Shown in pieces: positions 48,118 through 51,906 of a stretch of DNA of 64,000 bases. The notes under the pieces are model-generated. The model was not told the DNA's origin and did not search any database. It saw only the letters and a list, made by a program, of their open reading frames with translations. The DNA lies in assembly GCA_946811695.1 (NCBI GenBank), contig OX328130.1, positions 69,861,973 to 69,925,972 on the forward strand. The letters run 5' to 3'. The DNA is from Gonocerus acuteangulatus (lineage: Eukaryota; Arthropoda; Insecta; Hemiptera; Coreidae). Positions within the stretch are counted from its first letter, which is position 1. Every line of letters begins with the position of its first letter. The translations under genes and the position numbers were made by a program.

Positions 48118-50654
48118 TAGCACATTGCAAAACTAGTTGCCTATCTGATTCTAAATGATTTTAACTACCAGAAAAAAAAAAGAAACAAAAAAATGGAAGT
48201 TGCCATTTCACCATTAAGGTTTGGATAACTAAGTAATCTATAATTTGTTAGTAGTTTTCAAAAATGTATTAAATATATGGGGTAAAGAGGAAATGCTGAC
48301 TGTTTAGCAAGCCCTAGATTTTTTTAGATTAATGAATTATGTATCTGAAAGATCTCGATGAGACTACAATTTTGCGATATTTTTAATGGTTCCCAAATTT
48401 TTTTAATTGTGGCATGCATATATGGTACATCCTATATCTTTTGTTAGATTAAATATCTGTCTATCTTAATAACATTCTGTTTTTCTAAAATGTTATTTCA
48501 TTTATTATTGATGGTGTGACAGCTACTCATTTTTCATCATGGAACATTCAAGCTAATAATGGATTTTTTATTTTCTAGACTGAGTAGCGGTGACAGAAGG
48601 CGATTAGAAGGATGTCTATGTAGATCTCCACCAATGTTCCATCTGAGAGTTTGGGATGTTCTCTCGGTGACCAGGGATGGTTTGAAGATTGGGGAGAATA
48701 TTATACCGAGGCATCCAACGCTTAATAATATGAGTAGATCAGAACTCGCATTTTCAATTATTGTCGAGAATGCTCTCAACAAAATTCAGGAGCCTCAGTA
48801 CAGGCAAATTATTGTGGAGGTACTTAGAATTTTCTCAATACTCTGTTGGCAATGGTTCAGTGATTTGAGTTACAGACTCCGGTCCATTGGTATCTCTAGA
48901 AGTGAGGTTCGAATACTATGGGGGGTTCATCCTCTTCAGCTATAGGGTGTTCCAAAGAGGTTTCTACTTCACCATGGATGTTTAGAAAAAGTCCTACTCG
49001 CAGGAACTTAGCCGTTTTTGCACCTTTCCTTATCCTGCTTATACCTTGTGTCATTTGAGTGGTGCACAGTGAAGGGTTCTCCTGTACAAGATACTCAATC
49101 CCAGCCCCAAGCCCCATGTACGGGTTACATTTGCCACTCTCAGTCACAGCGCCTCGACTTTCAGCAATCTCCTCACCGAATTAAAACTCGTCTTTCTTGC
49201 TCCAATTTAAATACCAACTACAATTTGAAAAATTGCCTTTAGCCGCCTAAATCTTTAGAATATTAAAATAATATTGAGTTCAAGCTTACAAAATGTGACG
49301 CTTCTTTCGTTTGCTACTAAAAGAAAAGCATAGCTGTAAATTTGATTTAATCAAACAACACAGCTCAAAATTCACGGATCTTTCGAACAATAAACCGAAA
49401 ATTTTATAACTCAAAAAAATCAGGCATTGATACTTAAGATAAAATCATTGCCAATTATCCATCGAAGAGAAGACCGAGATGGTGGACGCTGACAATATTT
49501 TACAATATGATTGCGTACAGGCTTGTAATTCTAGCGTTCTCGCTAGCTATGACAGGACACCTGTAATGACAAATTATGGCTACATTAATTTACTAATAAA
49601 CAGTTAGATAAAAATGACTTTGTTTGTTACTTTTTAAACATTCAAGATGACGCCTTGAAAATGGGACGATGTATTCTTAGGTTTAGAAAACCTGACAAAA
49701 CAGTTATCGGCCTTCAGGAAATTTTTGATAATTTTCACAAGAAGAAAACACAACGCTAAAGTCCATATTCAAAGAGAAGAAAAACGTCTTACAAATGCAT
49801 AAAATGTTGAATCCATTTTGGCTAGTGTTCAACAAAAGTATGCAAAACTTAAGCTCCTAATGTGATGAACTTTTGTATGTTTTTAGACCCGAATTTTATA
49901 AGTAACGACAAAACATTTTTGTTTAAATTATTTTAATAAACTATGCCTTCATTTTTTACAGTTTCATTCAAAATATTTGCCCCAAAAACATTTTTAACAT
50001 GCACACGTCTCACAGACACATGTTACCTATAACGTACAAATTTTTCATGTTACCAGTTGAGGGTTAATAAACAAAAATGTGAAGTTCTTGTGTATTTATT
50101 AAGTAGTGTAGTACCACGCATTAAGAAAATTAATTAAAAATATAATAAATGAGTCAGGAAAACTATTGATATTTTTTTATTATTTACAAAAGGCTATTTT
50201 AAGCAAATTATTCAGGAATGCAGTGTACACTACCCACCTTCTGAGAAATGTGCGTAGTTATGCAGCTCCTGCGTGATGGACTTTTTATAATCTTACATTT
50301 AGAAATAATTACCCTTTGTTTTTATTTTTAGCTCCTGTGTATTGTTTCGACAATACTGACGAGAAACCCCGAACTTACCTTTCAAAAGCAGCTTGATCTT
50401 GATGATCTTGTCAAACAGGCTGTGCAGATGTTCAGCAAGGTAATGATTCATTATAACATTTATCACGAAGGAACAAAAATGGTTAATAAAAAAAAATCAT
50501 TAACTGTTTCCAGGATAACGAAGTCAACGAGACTACTGGAAAAGAAGAATTCTTGTCTTGCGATGAATCGCTGACGACAGGATATTTAGCCAGAGCTGTA
50601 GTCAACACTGTTTTAAAAGGAGCTCGCTTCATGGACGAATGCAAACTTTCCTAG
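10210..50654 (+). CDS. PhKb: Phosphorylase b kinase regulatory subunit beta, complete 19-exon gene
   Basis: Joined exons: 10210-10315, 11424-11559, 14888-15095, 17397-17593, 20959-21118, 22842-23039, 23832-23970, 24755-25005, 34302-34532, 36611-36798, 37847-37962, 40571-40716, 41723-41858, 42896-43038, 43875-44077, 46569-46703, 48579-48819, 50332-50439, 50514-50654. They total 3183 nt (1060 aa plus TAG), close to the roughly 1090 aa of vertebrate PHKB. All introns are GT-AG and phases match. The protein is a large regulatory subunit of the (alpha-beta-gamma-delta)4 holoenzyme that turns phosphorylase b into a in glycogen breakdown; the N-terminal half is the glucoamylase-like (GH15-like) domain. 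Seen motifs: [52 protein letters not shown]. Beta rather than alpha is supported by [13 protein letters not shown] and the CKLS terminus. The ATG is the first Met after an in-frame TAA at 10189. No canonical AATAAA lies just after the stop. Homology is recalled, not searched. Confidence 0.95.
10450..10506. repeat. (TA)n microsatellite
   Basis: About 28 uninterrupted TA units in PhK-beta intron 1. Confidence 0.95.
10532..10660. repeat. Inverted repeat next to the (TA)n tract
   Basis: TTCCTTATACAATGTAATTT and its inverse TACTTTGTATAAGGAA recur three times around 10535-10655, forming a hairpin. Confidence 0.6.
10669..11142. repeat. 164-bp direct duplication, offset 310 bp
   Basis: 10669-10832 and 10979-11142 are nearly identical (two mismatches seen). 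Each has GCCCGATCTTCATGAAACTT. The spacer holds an inverted relative (GAATAAGTATACAAAG), and the same phrase occurs in the foldback element at 28898-29967. Confidence 0.8.
11424..11559 (+). CDS. PhKb: PhK-beta exon 2 (residues 36-80)
   Basis: The acceptor is TTGATAG and the donor CAG/GTCAG; phase 1 in, 2 out. It encodes [17 protein letters not shown] and [15 protein letters not shown], equivalent to the LLYQSPTTGLFPT and DSLYCAAGAWAL segments of the family. Confidence 0.93.
12209..13536 (+). mobile_element. Composite repeat element 1 with G-run tandem units
   Basis: It starts AGCACTTTCCTCCGAAGGAA and ends GAGGAAAGTGCT plus TTATGCAGCTCCTGCGTGAC. Inside are a (TA)n tract (12340-12483) and four units of about 130 bp, each with AAATCGGTTCATTAG, a 6-15 G run and GTTTACTCCGGACCCA. 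Element 2 (18106-20574) has the same order. Superfamily unknown; the inner ends are inverted over 12 bp. Confidence 0.6.
12340..12483. repeat. (TA)n microsatellite with CA/GT interruptions
   Basis: 144 bp of TA units broken by TATGCATA and TATGTATA. It is internal to composite element 1. Confidence 0.95.
13538..13564. repeat. Oligo-T tract
   Basis: A 27-nt T run directly after the composite element end. Its relative at 20576 has a T-rich start too. Confidence 0.7.
13704..13743. repeat. Long oligo-T tract
   Basis: About 40 T in a row, probably the tail of a lost minus-strand retroposon. Confidence 0.8.
13744..14887. other. PhK-beta intron 2, 3' part, nothing recognised
   Basis: AT-rich sequence. 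A T-run with TTGCTTCTACTG followed by TCATTAGCACC at 14270-14320 echoes 13560-13590, suggesting an old repeat; nothing else is visible. Confidence 0.4.
14888..15095 (+). CDS. PhKb: PhK-beta exon 3 (residues 81-150)
   Basis: Acceptor TTTATAG, donor CAG/GTCTA; phase 2 in, 0 out. It reads [30 protein letters not shown] and [14 protein letters not shown], all colinear with family members. Confidence 0.94.
15238..15282 (-). ncRNA. Hammerhead motif, minus-strand unit 1
   Basis: Same core as at 15617-15661 on the opposite strand, in the first repeat unit of the foldback. Confidence 0.5.
15353..15397 (-). ncRNA. Hammerhead motif, minus-strand unit 2
   Basis: Same core as at 15617-15661 on the opposite strand: CTGAAGA, 6-bp stem II, GAAA, ACGTC. 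Confidence 0.5.
15468..15507 (-). ncRNA. Hammerhead motif, minus-strand unit 3
   Basis: Reverse complement has CCCTGAAGA, GGCTTG/CAAGCC stem II, GAAACGTCGGC, identical to the best copy. Confidence 0.5.
15511..15549 (+). ncRNA. Hammerhead motif at the palindrome centre, broken core
   Basis: Stem II, GAAA and ACGTC are kept, but the first core block reads GAGAAGA instead of CTGAAGA because the inverted halves join here. Confidence 0.4.
15617..15661 (+). ncRNA. Minimal hammerhead ribozyme motif, best copy
   Basis: CTGAAGA (15623-15629), stem II GGCTTG/CAAGCC with loop TATAG (15631-15647), GAAA (15648-15651), ACGT and GTC cleavage site (15653-15655), and a 3-bp stem I (GCC/GGC). All core positions of a hammerhead are present; stem III is only the palindrome ACGT, so it would act as a dimer. 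Confidence 0.6.
15742..15837 (-). mobile_element. SINE family A fragment
   Basis: It has the tail and GGTTACCACCCTTTTCTAGC body of family A, interrupted by the truncated mariner MITE. Confidence 0.6.
15838..16199 (+). mobile_element. Mariner-derived MITE, copy 2, 5' truncated
   Basis: Same family as 4920-5400, lacking the left end, fused to a SINE-A fragment at 15742-15837. Traces of WFERF, TELDDEL and [15 protein letters not shown] reading are visible with frameshifts. The right end ACTTATGGGATGATCTG is kept. Confidence 0.75.
16285..16680 (-). repeat. 338-bp repeat family, isolated copy
   Basis: One full unit and the start of a second (CGCCGTAAGGTTTAATATGC at 16279 and 16611). It matches the tandem units at 18300-19275 (ATGGAACGGCA, CTCCTCACTTCTTCCTGG, GTAGTTGGGATTCTGTCC). 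Confidence 0.7.
16800..16945. repeat. About 43-bp minisatellite
   Basis: Three to four copies of GTGCCGTCAGTATCTGGTGC with AATGAGATTGTG between them. Confidence 0.75.
17397..17593 (+). CDS. PhKb: PhK-beta exon 4 (residues 151-215)
   Basis: Acceptor TTTCCAG, donor AAG/GTAAAG; phase 0 in, 2 out. It carries the strongly conserved [18 protein letters not shown] and [15 protein letters not shown] blocks of the GH15-like domain. Confidence 0.96.
17654..17812. mobile_element. Inverted pair of hammerhead-like Penelope remnants
   Basis: TTCTGGATATGACCACGTCG at the left is inverted at the right (CACGGTCATATCCAGAA). On the minus strand the centre reads CTGAAGA, then AGCAGA/TCTGCT as stem II, then GAAAAACATCGG, a hammerhead-like order. 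Confidence 0.5.
17813..18105. other. PhK-beta intron 4 stretch, TIR-element fragment
   Basis: Mostly AT-rich. 18030-18100 (CATCCGAATGTAGACTC, AGAATCTACAGGTATAT) is a piece of the MITE family seen complete at 30523-30952. Confidence 0.4.
18238..18301. repeat. (TA)n microsatellite, left part
   Basis: About 31 TA units at the position corresponding to the TA tract of composite element 1. Confidence 0.95.
18302..19272 (-). repeat. 338-bp tandem repeats inserted in a (TA)n tract
   Basis: Units start AAAACCTTACGGCGAGG at 18641 and 18979 (period 338); a partial inverted unit lies at 18302-18490. One reading frame of the plus strand is coherent for about 100 codons per unit ([31 protein letters not shown]) except a TGA shared by the copies. 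It could be the 5' part of a non-LTR element; this is a guess. Confidence 0.65.
19273..19307. repeat. (TA)n microsatellite, right part
   Basis: Resumes the TA tract after the 338-bp repeats; followed by TGTCTGTTAACACGATAGCG as in composite element 1. Confidence 0.9.
19465..19657 (+). mobile_element. 5S rRNA-derived SINE, best copy, with 9-bp duplication
   Basis: 19468-19576 is 5S rRNA-like (GCCAACGGCCATAGCCACG, GAAGTTAAGCAACGTCGGGC, GGTGACCGACCACGTGCTG), with the internal pol III promoter. A short body with GGTGGCAACCTGTAGATAGC and an A-rich tail follow. ACTAATTTG flanks at 19456-19464 and 19658-19666. The 5S part lacks several bases, so it is a retroposed SINE head, not an rRNA gene. Confidence 0.8.
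20580..20725. mobile_element. Fragment of the GCGGATACGAAGGGC-ended MITE family
   Basis: Matches the middle of 30523-30952 (CCCTCTCAAAATACACAGAG, AGTCCGCTGGATGATATA). Confidence 0.55.
20744..20804. repeat. (TA)n microsatellite
   Basis: About 30 TA units in PhK-beta intron 4. Confidence 0.95.
20959..21118 (+). CDS. PhKb: PhK-beta exon 5 (residues 216-269)
   Basis: Acceptor TTAATAG, donor AAG/GTAATT; phase 2 in, 0 out. It encodes [34 protein letters not shown] and LLPRESSSK. Confidence 0.96.
21128..21310 (-). mobile_element. SINE family A copy
   Basis: Tail, body and a tRNA-like head with decayed B box (GTGGGCTCAATTCCCAC on the minus strand). Starts 10 bp after PhK-beta exon 5. Confidence 0.65.
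21311..22841. other. PhK-beta intron 5, old repeat fragments
   Basis: 21725-21920 matches the 3' part of the composite elements (AACTCTGGAAGTAAATTAAT, ACACTACCCAAATTC). 21925-22000 is a SINE-A head fragment. 22540-22690 holds a diverged 60-bp direct repeat (GAGCATGAGAGGTACTG, GAGCGTCTAGGGTACTG). No gene seen. Confidence 0.45.
22842..23039 (+). CDS. PhKb: PhK-beta exon 6 (residues 270-335)
   Basis: Acceptor TTTTCAG, donor AAG/GTAGTT; phase 0 both sides. It encodes [11 protein letters not shown] and [17 protein letters not shown] followed by [13 protein letters not shown]. Confidence 0.95.
23448..23504. repeat. (TA)n microsatellite
   Basis: About 28 TA units in PhK-beta intron 6, flanked by sequence shared with 7262-7380. 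Confidence 0.95.
23832..23970 (+). CDS. PhKb: PhK-beta exon 7 (residues 336-381)
   Basis: Acceptor ATTACAG, donor GAG/GTAAAT; phase 0 in, 1 out. It encodes [19 protein letters not shown] and [13 protein letters not shown], equivalent to IECEFPIFFLYMMIDG in vertebrates. Confidence 0.95.
24200..24490. repeat. GATC-rich minisatellite
   Basis: Irregular 30-62-bp units such as GAATCGATCTCTAAGGGC and CGATCTTTTAAAGAATCGAT; GATC occurs every 15-20 bp. PhK-beta intron 7. The frame through it ([14 protein letters not shown] repeats) is a repeat artefact. Confidence 0.8.
24755..25005 (+). CDS. PhKb: PhK-beta exon 8 (residues 382-465)
   Basis: Acceptor CTTTCAG, donor CAG/GTAGG; phase 1 in, 0 out. It encodes the Pro-Met-Tyr-Phe-Tyr strand and the conserved [15 protein letters not shown] helix, ending RTGRYSAFQ. 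The following intron is 9.3 kb and holds the candidate microexon. Confidence 0.94.
25006..26843. other. PhK-beta intron 8, first part, unassigned sequence
   Basis: AATAAGGAGGCAGCTCC (25758) and AATAAGGAGGTAGCTCC (26253) are direct repeats about 495 bp apart that bracket an 87-codon frame at 25805-26068 ([20 protein letters not shown]). I do not recognise it; it may be part of an unknown element. No PhK-beta exon is visible. Confidence 0.35.
26844..26931. repeat. (TA)n / (TATC)n microsatellite
   Basis: It starts with ATATCTATATCTATATC and continues as TA units, 40 bp upstream of the candidate microexon. Confidence 0.95.
26972..26992 (+). CDS. PhKb: Candidate 21-nt alternative microexon of PhK-beta
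   Basis: Seven codons (AKPLKQI) lie between a good acceptor (GATTGTAG) and a perfect donor (GTAAGTAC), sense strand, in the intron joining exons 8 and 9. Length and phase (0/0) allow inclusion without disturbing the frame, giving [22 protein letters not shown] in a surface-loop position where family lengths differ. Use of the exon is inferred; only RNA reads can prove it. Confidence 0.55.
27000..28890. other. PhK-beta intron 8, middle, Penelope traces only
   Basis: 27697-27727 on the minus strand reads CCTGAAGAAGCCGAAAGCAT, a stem-less hammerhead-like phrase. 28318-28340 has a CGGGACACTCTGTATAC solo MITE end. Otherwise AT-rich without signal. Confidence 0.35.
28898..29967. mobile_element. 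Foldback element with internal 74-bp satellite
   Basis: About 200-bp inverted ends (GGGAATATCTCTAAATGTCC left; GGACACTTGGGGATGTTCCC right; both with TTTATTAAACACGTGAAAAT or its inverse) enclose five 74-bp repeats. No transposase. Confidence 0.7.
29094..29463. repeat. Perfect 74-bp x5 tandem array
   Basis: Copies begin ATGAAACAAAAGAATAGG at 29094, 29168, 29242, 29316 and 29390 and look identical. 74 is not a multiple of 3 and there are no spacers. Confidence 0.95.
30069..30353. mobile_element. MITE with TAGAG ends
   Basis: TAGAGTCCATCTAAGTTGAA at the left and its inverse CAACTTAGATGCACTCTA at the right, 285 bp, no ORF. Confidence 0.7.
30523..30952. mobile_element. MITE with GCGGATACGAAGGGC ends
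   Basis: GAAGCGTTGCGGATACGAAG at the left and CTATCCGCAATGCCTC at the right are inverted. Relatives at 18030-18100, 20580-20725 and 38263-38625. Confidence 0.6.
30996..31909 (-). mobile_element. Internally deleted mariner element
   Basis: Inverted ends ATGGGGTGAGTAAAAAAAAT and TTTTTCTGACTCAACCCAT with TA outside. Confidence 0.85.
31085..31687 (-). pseudogene. Mariner transposase remnant
   Basis: The minus strand keeps part of the N-terminal domain, then QDNTRPHTS (the second catalytic Asp), then [10 protein letters not shown] directly followed by a stop, and the C-terminal [18 protein letters not shown] and FFDSRPKEW. The central domain with the first Asp is deleted and a frameshift separates the halves, so it is dead. 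Confidence 0.85.
32345..32525 (-). mobile_element. SINE family A, near-complete copy
   Basis: The minus strand has a tRNA-like head with intact B box (GGTTCGATTCC), the GGCATCAGCCCTATCCTGGC body and an (AAAT)n tail. Confidence 0.75.
32530..34110. other. PhK-beta intron 8, late part, unassigned
   Basis: A GC-rich patch at 33000-33180 (AGCGGGGTGGACTTCGTCTG, TGACCGGGGGTAGTTCGC) and a repeated phrase ATAGCCACTTTTGTGACA / ATAGCCACTTTCGTGACA at 33521 and 33565 stand out. No gene recognised. Confidence 0.35.
34118..34198. mobile_element. Tigger-like element, right end only
   Basis: GATTAGCGGGATTCTACTG followed by TA matches the right end of the element at 3770-5502. Confidence 0.45.
34302..34532 (+). 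CDS. PhKb: PhK-beta exon 9 (residues 466-542)
   Basis: Acceptor ATTTTAG, donor AAG/GTAATG; phase 0 both sides. It encodes [18 protein letters not shown], the diagnostic [18 protein letters not shown] and [16 protein letters not shown]. Confidence 0.96.
35071..35200 (+). mobile_element. 5S rRNA-derived SINE
   Basis: Diverged 5S head (GCCAACGGCCATTGCCACG, AGTTAAGCAACGTCGTCGGG) ending in an A/C-rich tail. A GTC duplication interrupts the C-box region. It lies in PhK-beta intron 9. Confidence 0.7.
36611..36798 (+). CDS. PhKb: PhK-beta exon 10 (residues 543-604)
   Basis: Acceptor CCCTATAG, donor GAG/GTAAAC; phase 0 in, 2 out. It encodes [29 protein letters not shown] and [18 protein letters not shown]. 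Confidence 0.95.
36993..37026 (-). ncRNA. Degenerate hammerhead-like Penelope remnant
   Basis: Minus strand: CTGAAGA, stem GGGC/GTCC, then AAAAC (GAAA expected) and GTTGC. Loss of the core G predicts no activity. Confidence 0.35.
37040..37640. mobile_element. Foldback element in PhK-beta intron 10
   Basis: Arms 37040-37235 and 37465-37640 are inverted (CGCATGCACGAAATGTTG / AATTTTGTGCATGCGG; GGAAGGCTTTGAGAG / CTCTCAAAGCCTTCC). Confidence 0.65.
37847..37962 (+). CDS. PhKb: PhK-beta exon 11 (residues 605-643)
   Basis: Acceptor TGTACAG, donor ATAG/GTTAGA; phase 2 in, 1 out. It encodes [20 protein letters not shown] and [11 protein letters not shown], matching the LAALKKG...GVKVHVDRLQTLIS region. 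Confidence 0.93.
38263..38625. mobile_element. Second copy of the GCGGATACGAAGGGC-ended MITE
   Basis: Left GGTGTTGCGGATTCGAAGGG and right GCCCTTCGTATCTGCATTGC with the shared core (CCGCCATCCGAATC, AGAATCTACAG). Confidence 0.6.
39151..40079 (+). mobile_element. Tigger/pogo element, non-autonomous
   Basis: Ends CAGTGGAACATGGATAACTC and GGATAATTCGAA-type inverse (TTCGAATTATCCAAGTTCTA), flanked by TA. It keeps only the start of a transposase. Confidence 0.85.
39661..39792 (+). pseudogene. Tigger transposase N-terminal fragment (CENP-B-like HTH)
   Basis: [20 protein letters not shown] and [14 protein letters not shown] followed by a stop: the start of a pogo/CENP-B helix-turn-helix. The rest of the gene is deleted. 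Confidence 0.7.
40088..40153. repeat. (TA)n microsatellite
   Basis: TA units directly after the Tigger element, ending in ATAAATATATATAAATATAT. Confidence 0.9.
40222..40264 (-). ncRNA. Hammerhead-like motif
   Basis: Minus strand: CCCCTGAGGA, stem TGGC/GCCA, GAAACATGTAGGGC. CUGANGA and GAAA are intact, but the expected NUH cleavage triplet is not clear. Confidence 0.4.
40571..40716 (+). CDS. PhKb: PhK-beta exon 12 (residues 644-692)
   Basis: Acceptor TTATTATAG, donor AAG/GTAATA; phase 1 in, 0 out. It encodes [19 protein letters not shown] and an acidic tail; this corresponds to the less conserved linker of the family. Confidence 0.9.
40797..41000 (+). mobile_element. Composite repeat family, 5' fragment
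   Basis: GTAGCTATTGAGGCTGAACTC and AATTGGTTCATTATGAGTGG match the start and one G-run unit of the element at 12209. Confidence 0.5.
41030..41505. mobile_element. Foldback element in PhK-beta intron 12
   Basis: Arms 41030-41225 and 41335-41505 are inverted (CTCAAACCAATATTCTT / AAGAATATTGGTTTGAG). One arm has GAAACGTTTCGGCTAT, reminiscent of the hammerhead families. Confidence 0.65.
41723..41858 (+). CDS. PhKb: PhK-beta exon 13 (residues 693-737)
   Basis: Acceptor TTTACAG, donor CAG/GTAACT; phase 0 in, 1 out. It encodes [20 protein letters not shown] and [15 protein letters not shown], matching the LGILLKREGPNF block. Confidence 0.92.
41950..42250 (+). mobile_element. 3' end of a non-LTR retroposon with 30-nt poly-A
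   Basis: A short frame (41956-42153; [20 protein letters not shown]) ends before an A run at 42221-42250. The peptide is not recognised; the tail and orientation suggest a truncated LINE. Confidence 0.4.
42271..42427 (+). mobile_element. tRNA-Glu-like SINE, family B, plus-strand copy
   Basis: The head GGTCTCCCCATAGTCTAATG and B box GGTTCGATTCC are followed by the same body as the copies at 2310 and 2994 and an A-run. It lies in PhK-beta intron 13 just after a poly-A retroposon tail. Confidence 0.75.
42600..42715 (-). mobile_element. SINE family A fragment
   Basis: B box GGTTCGATTCACAC on the minus strand and the CTATCCTGGCT body; shortened in the middle. Confidence 0.6.
42896..43038 (+). 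CDS. PhKb: PhK-beta exon 14 (residues 738-785)
   Basis: Acceptor CCTTGCAG, donor CAG/GTACAA; phase 1 in, 0 out. It encodes [27 protein letters not shown] and [15 protein letters not shown]. Confidence 0.94.
43875..44077 (+). CDS. PhKb: PhK-beta exon 15 (residues 786-852)
   Basis: Acceptor TCTTCAG, donor TGG/GTATTC; phase 0 in, 2 out. It encodes [37 protein letters not shown] and [11 protein letters not shown]. Confidence 0.95.
45024..45311 (+). pseudogene. Mariner transposase N-terminal domain
   Basis: [20 protein letters not shown], then [20 protein letters not shown] and [10 protein letters not shown], the paired HTH region, ended by TAG at 45309-45311. The central catalytic part is missing. 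Confidence 0.85.
45337..45612 (+). pseudogene. Mariner transposase C-terminal part with DD34N lesion
   Basis: [12 protein letters not shown] holds the second catalytic Asp and [10 protein letters not shown] the third position, 34 residues later; that residue is Asn, not Asp. With the deletion of the first Asp it cannot be active. Confidence 0.85.
46569..46703 (+). CDS. PhKb: PhK-beta exon 16 (residues 853-897)
   Basis: Acceptor ATTACAG, donor GAAAA/GTATGT; phase 2 in and out. It encodes [16 protein letters not shown] and [17 protein letters not shown], matching the LSPSEVKQLL motif. Confidence 0.93.
46786..46964 (-). mobile_element. 5S rRNA-derived SINE with 13-bp duplication
   Basis: On the minus strand: GCCAATGGCCACAGCC, GAAGTTAAGCAACATCGGG, then the AGGTTGCCA-type body. 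AAATATCTTTATT flanks at 46773-46785 and 46965-46977. PhK-beta intron 16. Confidence 0.8.
47124..47879 (+). pseudogene. Jockey-like reverse transcriptase, C-terminal 252 codons
   Basis: The frame is open from the truncation point to the stop. It has [11 protein letters not shown] (the RT active-site YADD), [27 protein letters not shown] and [12 protein letters not shown], the order of the jockey/I-type RT palm and thumb. The endonuclease and RT N-terminus are missing. One mismatch between target duplications suggests a fairly recent insertion. Confidence 0.88.
47124..48112 (+). mobile_element. 5'-truncated jockey-like LINE with 14-bp target-site duplication
   Basis: Flanks are ATCTTTAGCGCATT (47110-47123) and ATCTTTAGCACATT (48113-48126). 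The element ends in about 30 A. Sense-oriented in PhK-beta intron 16. Confidence 0.9.
48230..48445 (-). mobile_element. Relative of the 53697-54857 MITE
   Basis: It shares TAGTTTTCAAAAATGTATTA, GGGGTAAAGAGGAAA and GTGGCATGCATATA with 54650-54850. Confidence 0.5.
48579..48819 (+). CDS. PhKb: PhK-beta exon 17 (residues 898-978)
   Basis: Acceptor TTTCTAG, donor GAG/GTACTT; phase 2 in, 0 out. It encodes [40 protein letters not shown] and [10 protein letters not shown], the most conserved part of the C-terminal regulatory region. Confidence 0.95.
48945..50070. other. PhK-beta intron 17, nothing recognised
   Basis: A weak CTATAGGGTGTTCC (48940) resembles a solo MITE end. 50090-50283 is a fragment of the composite repeat 3' end (TTATGCAGCTCCTGCGTGA). 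No coding signal. Confidence 0.4.
50332..50439 (+). CDS. PhKb: PhK-beta exon 18 (residues 979-1014)
   Basis: Acceptor ATTTTTAG, donor AAG/GTAATG; phase 0 both sides. It encodes [20 protein letters not shown] and [16 protein letters not shown]. Confidence 0.95.
50514..50654 (+). CDS. PhKb: PhK-beta exon 19, C-terminus with CAAX box (residues 1015-1060)
   Basis: Acceptor TTTCCAG, stop TAG at 50652. It encodes [20 protein letters not shown] and ends in CKLS. Vertebrate beta subunit ends in a comparable Cys-aliphatic-aliphatic-Ser box that is farnesylated, so lipidation here is a fair inference. Confidence 0.95.
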   Translation, partial: DNEVNETTGKEEFLSCDESLTTGYLARAVVNTVLKGARFMDECKLS

Positions 50655-50759
50655 TCATTTTACATTTGTTAGCCTTTTTTTTTATGTACATTTCTAAAGC
50701 TAGGAAGAATACTGGTATATCTCCATTTAAATGTGCCAAATAATATTTTCGGACTTTCT

Positions 50760-50815
50760 ATCTAAAGGTTGCTACTCTTTTCTAGCCAGGATAGGGCTGA
50801 TGCCTTTTCTTTTTT
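50760..50815 (-). mobile_element. SINE family A fragment in the PhK-beta 3' flank
   Basis: TCTAGCCAGGATAGGGCTGA and neighbours, body only. Confidence 0.55.
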
Positions 50816-50928
50816 TAAATGGAGTAATTTCTGTTTAGGATACTGTCAGTTTCCTGTTGTGGCGCCTAAGATCTTGCATCGCTTTGAGATTTTGCTTTAC
50901 ATTTTTACACATGTATACTGTTATAATT

Positions 50929-51674
50929 TAAATTAAAAAAAATTTATAATATTTAATTTTAAAAACTCTTTATCTCAGGGGCCGGGTTCGAGTCCAGTAA
51001 AGTAGAACAGAGATAATTTTAAATAATAAAAAACTCATGGATAAGCTACATCCAGGCATATGGATAAACAAGCCTTACCTGATATAAAGCAAGCTTCGTA
51101 TTAACTGCATATGACAGGATCTTCTTTACAACTGTATCTCCATTAACGGACTGAGCCTAGGCTTCATGAAAACTGATGACCATATGAGACTAGCTATGCA
51201 CTGAACTAGAGCTGCATTAGGACTGCATCTAACTGGATCACGATTTAGACTGTAGCTTCTTTTGAACTGCACTACCGTATGAGACTAGATCTTCCATTCA
51301 ACTCAACTGCACGTATGAGACTGGAGCTTCGTTTCAACTGAACTCAACTGTATGTGACTGTATCTTCTTTTCAACTGAACTGCAGGTATGAGACTGGAGC
51401 TTCGTTTCAACTGAACTCAACTGTATGTGACTGTATCTTCTTTTCAACTGAACTGCAGGTATGAGACTGGAGCTTCGTTTTTAACAGACTGACTAACTTT
51501 CTTGGCGGGAGCGTCCTACCGGTATCCAATGCTACCTGTATCGACTGCTAGAAAAATATAACAAATAATATTTGCTTATCCCAATGAATTTAATATATCA
51601 ATGAGTTTTGTGATTATCTTCAGAATTTTCTGTTAATTTTTAATTTAAAATTTGTAATGTAAAATATCATTACA
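50929..51674 (-). mobile_element. Solo LTR with 4-bp target-site duplication
   Basis: On the minus strand it begins TGTAATGATATTTTACATTA and ends ATTATAACA (TG...CA). ATAC lies on both sides (50925-50928, 51675-51678). It contains two copies of a 73-bp unit (51313-51475). It shares most of its length with 56940-57688 in inverted orientation. Confidence 0.75.
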
Positions 51675-51906
51675 ATACATTTTTAATGAAAGATTACAAA
51701 TAAAATGTCTCCAATATTATTATAAAGATTACAATTTAAAATAAAACTTGATTTTTTTTTCCAATTTATTTTTTGACAAAGTACAATCGAAAATGATGTA
51801 ACTCCAAGGTATACCTGTAGTATAAATATTTCTGGAATCAATTTTTCAGAGTAATACCAGTATTCTTGTAAAAGGCTCAACAATCGTAGTATCTAGGTCT
51901 TGTTAT

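Noticed and set aside
10210..50654. Phosphorylase kinase alpha subunit
   Set aside because: The [13 protein letters not shown] and C-terminal CAAX signatures and the lack of the long alpha-specific insert point to the beta subunit.
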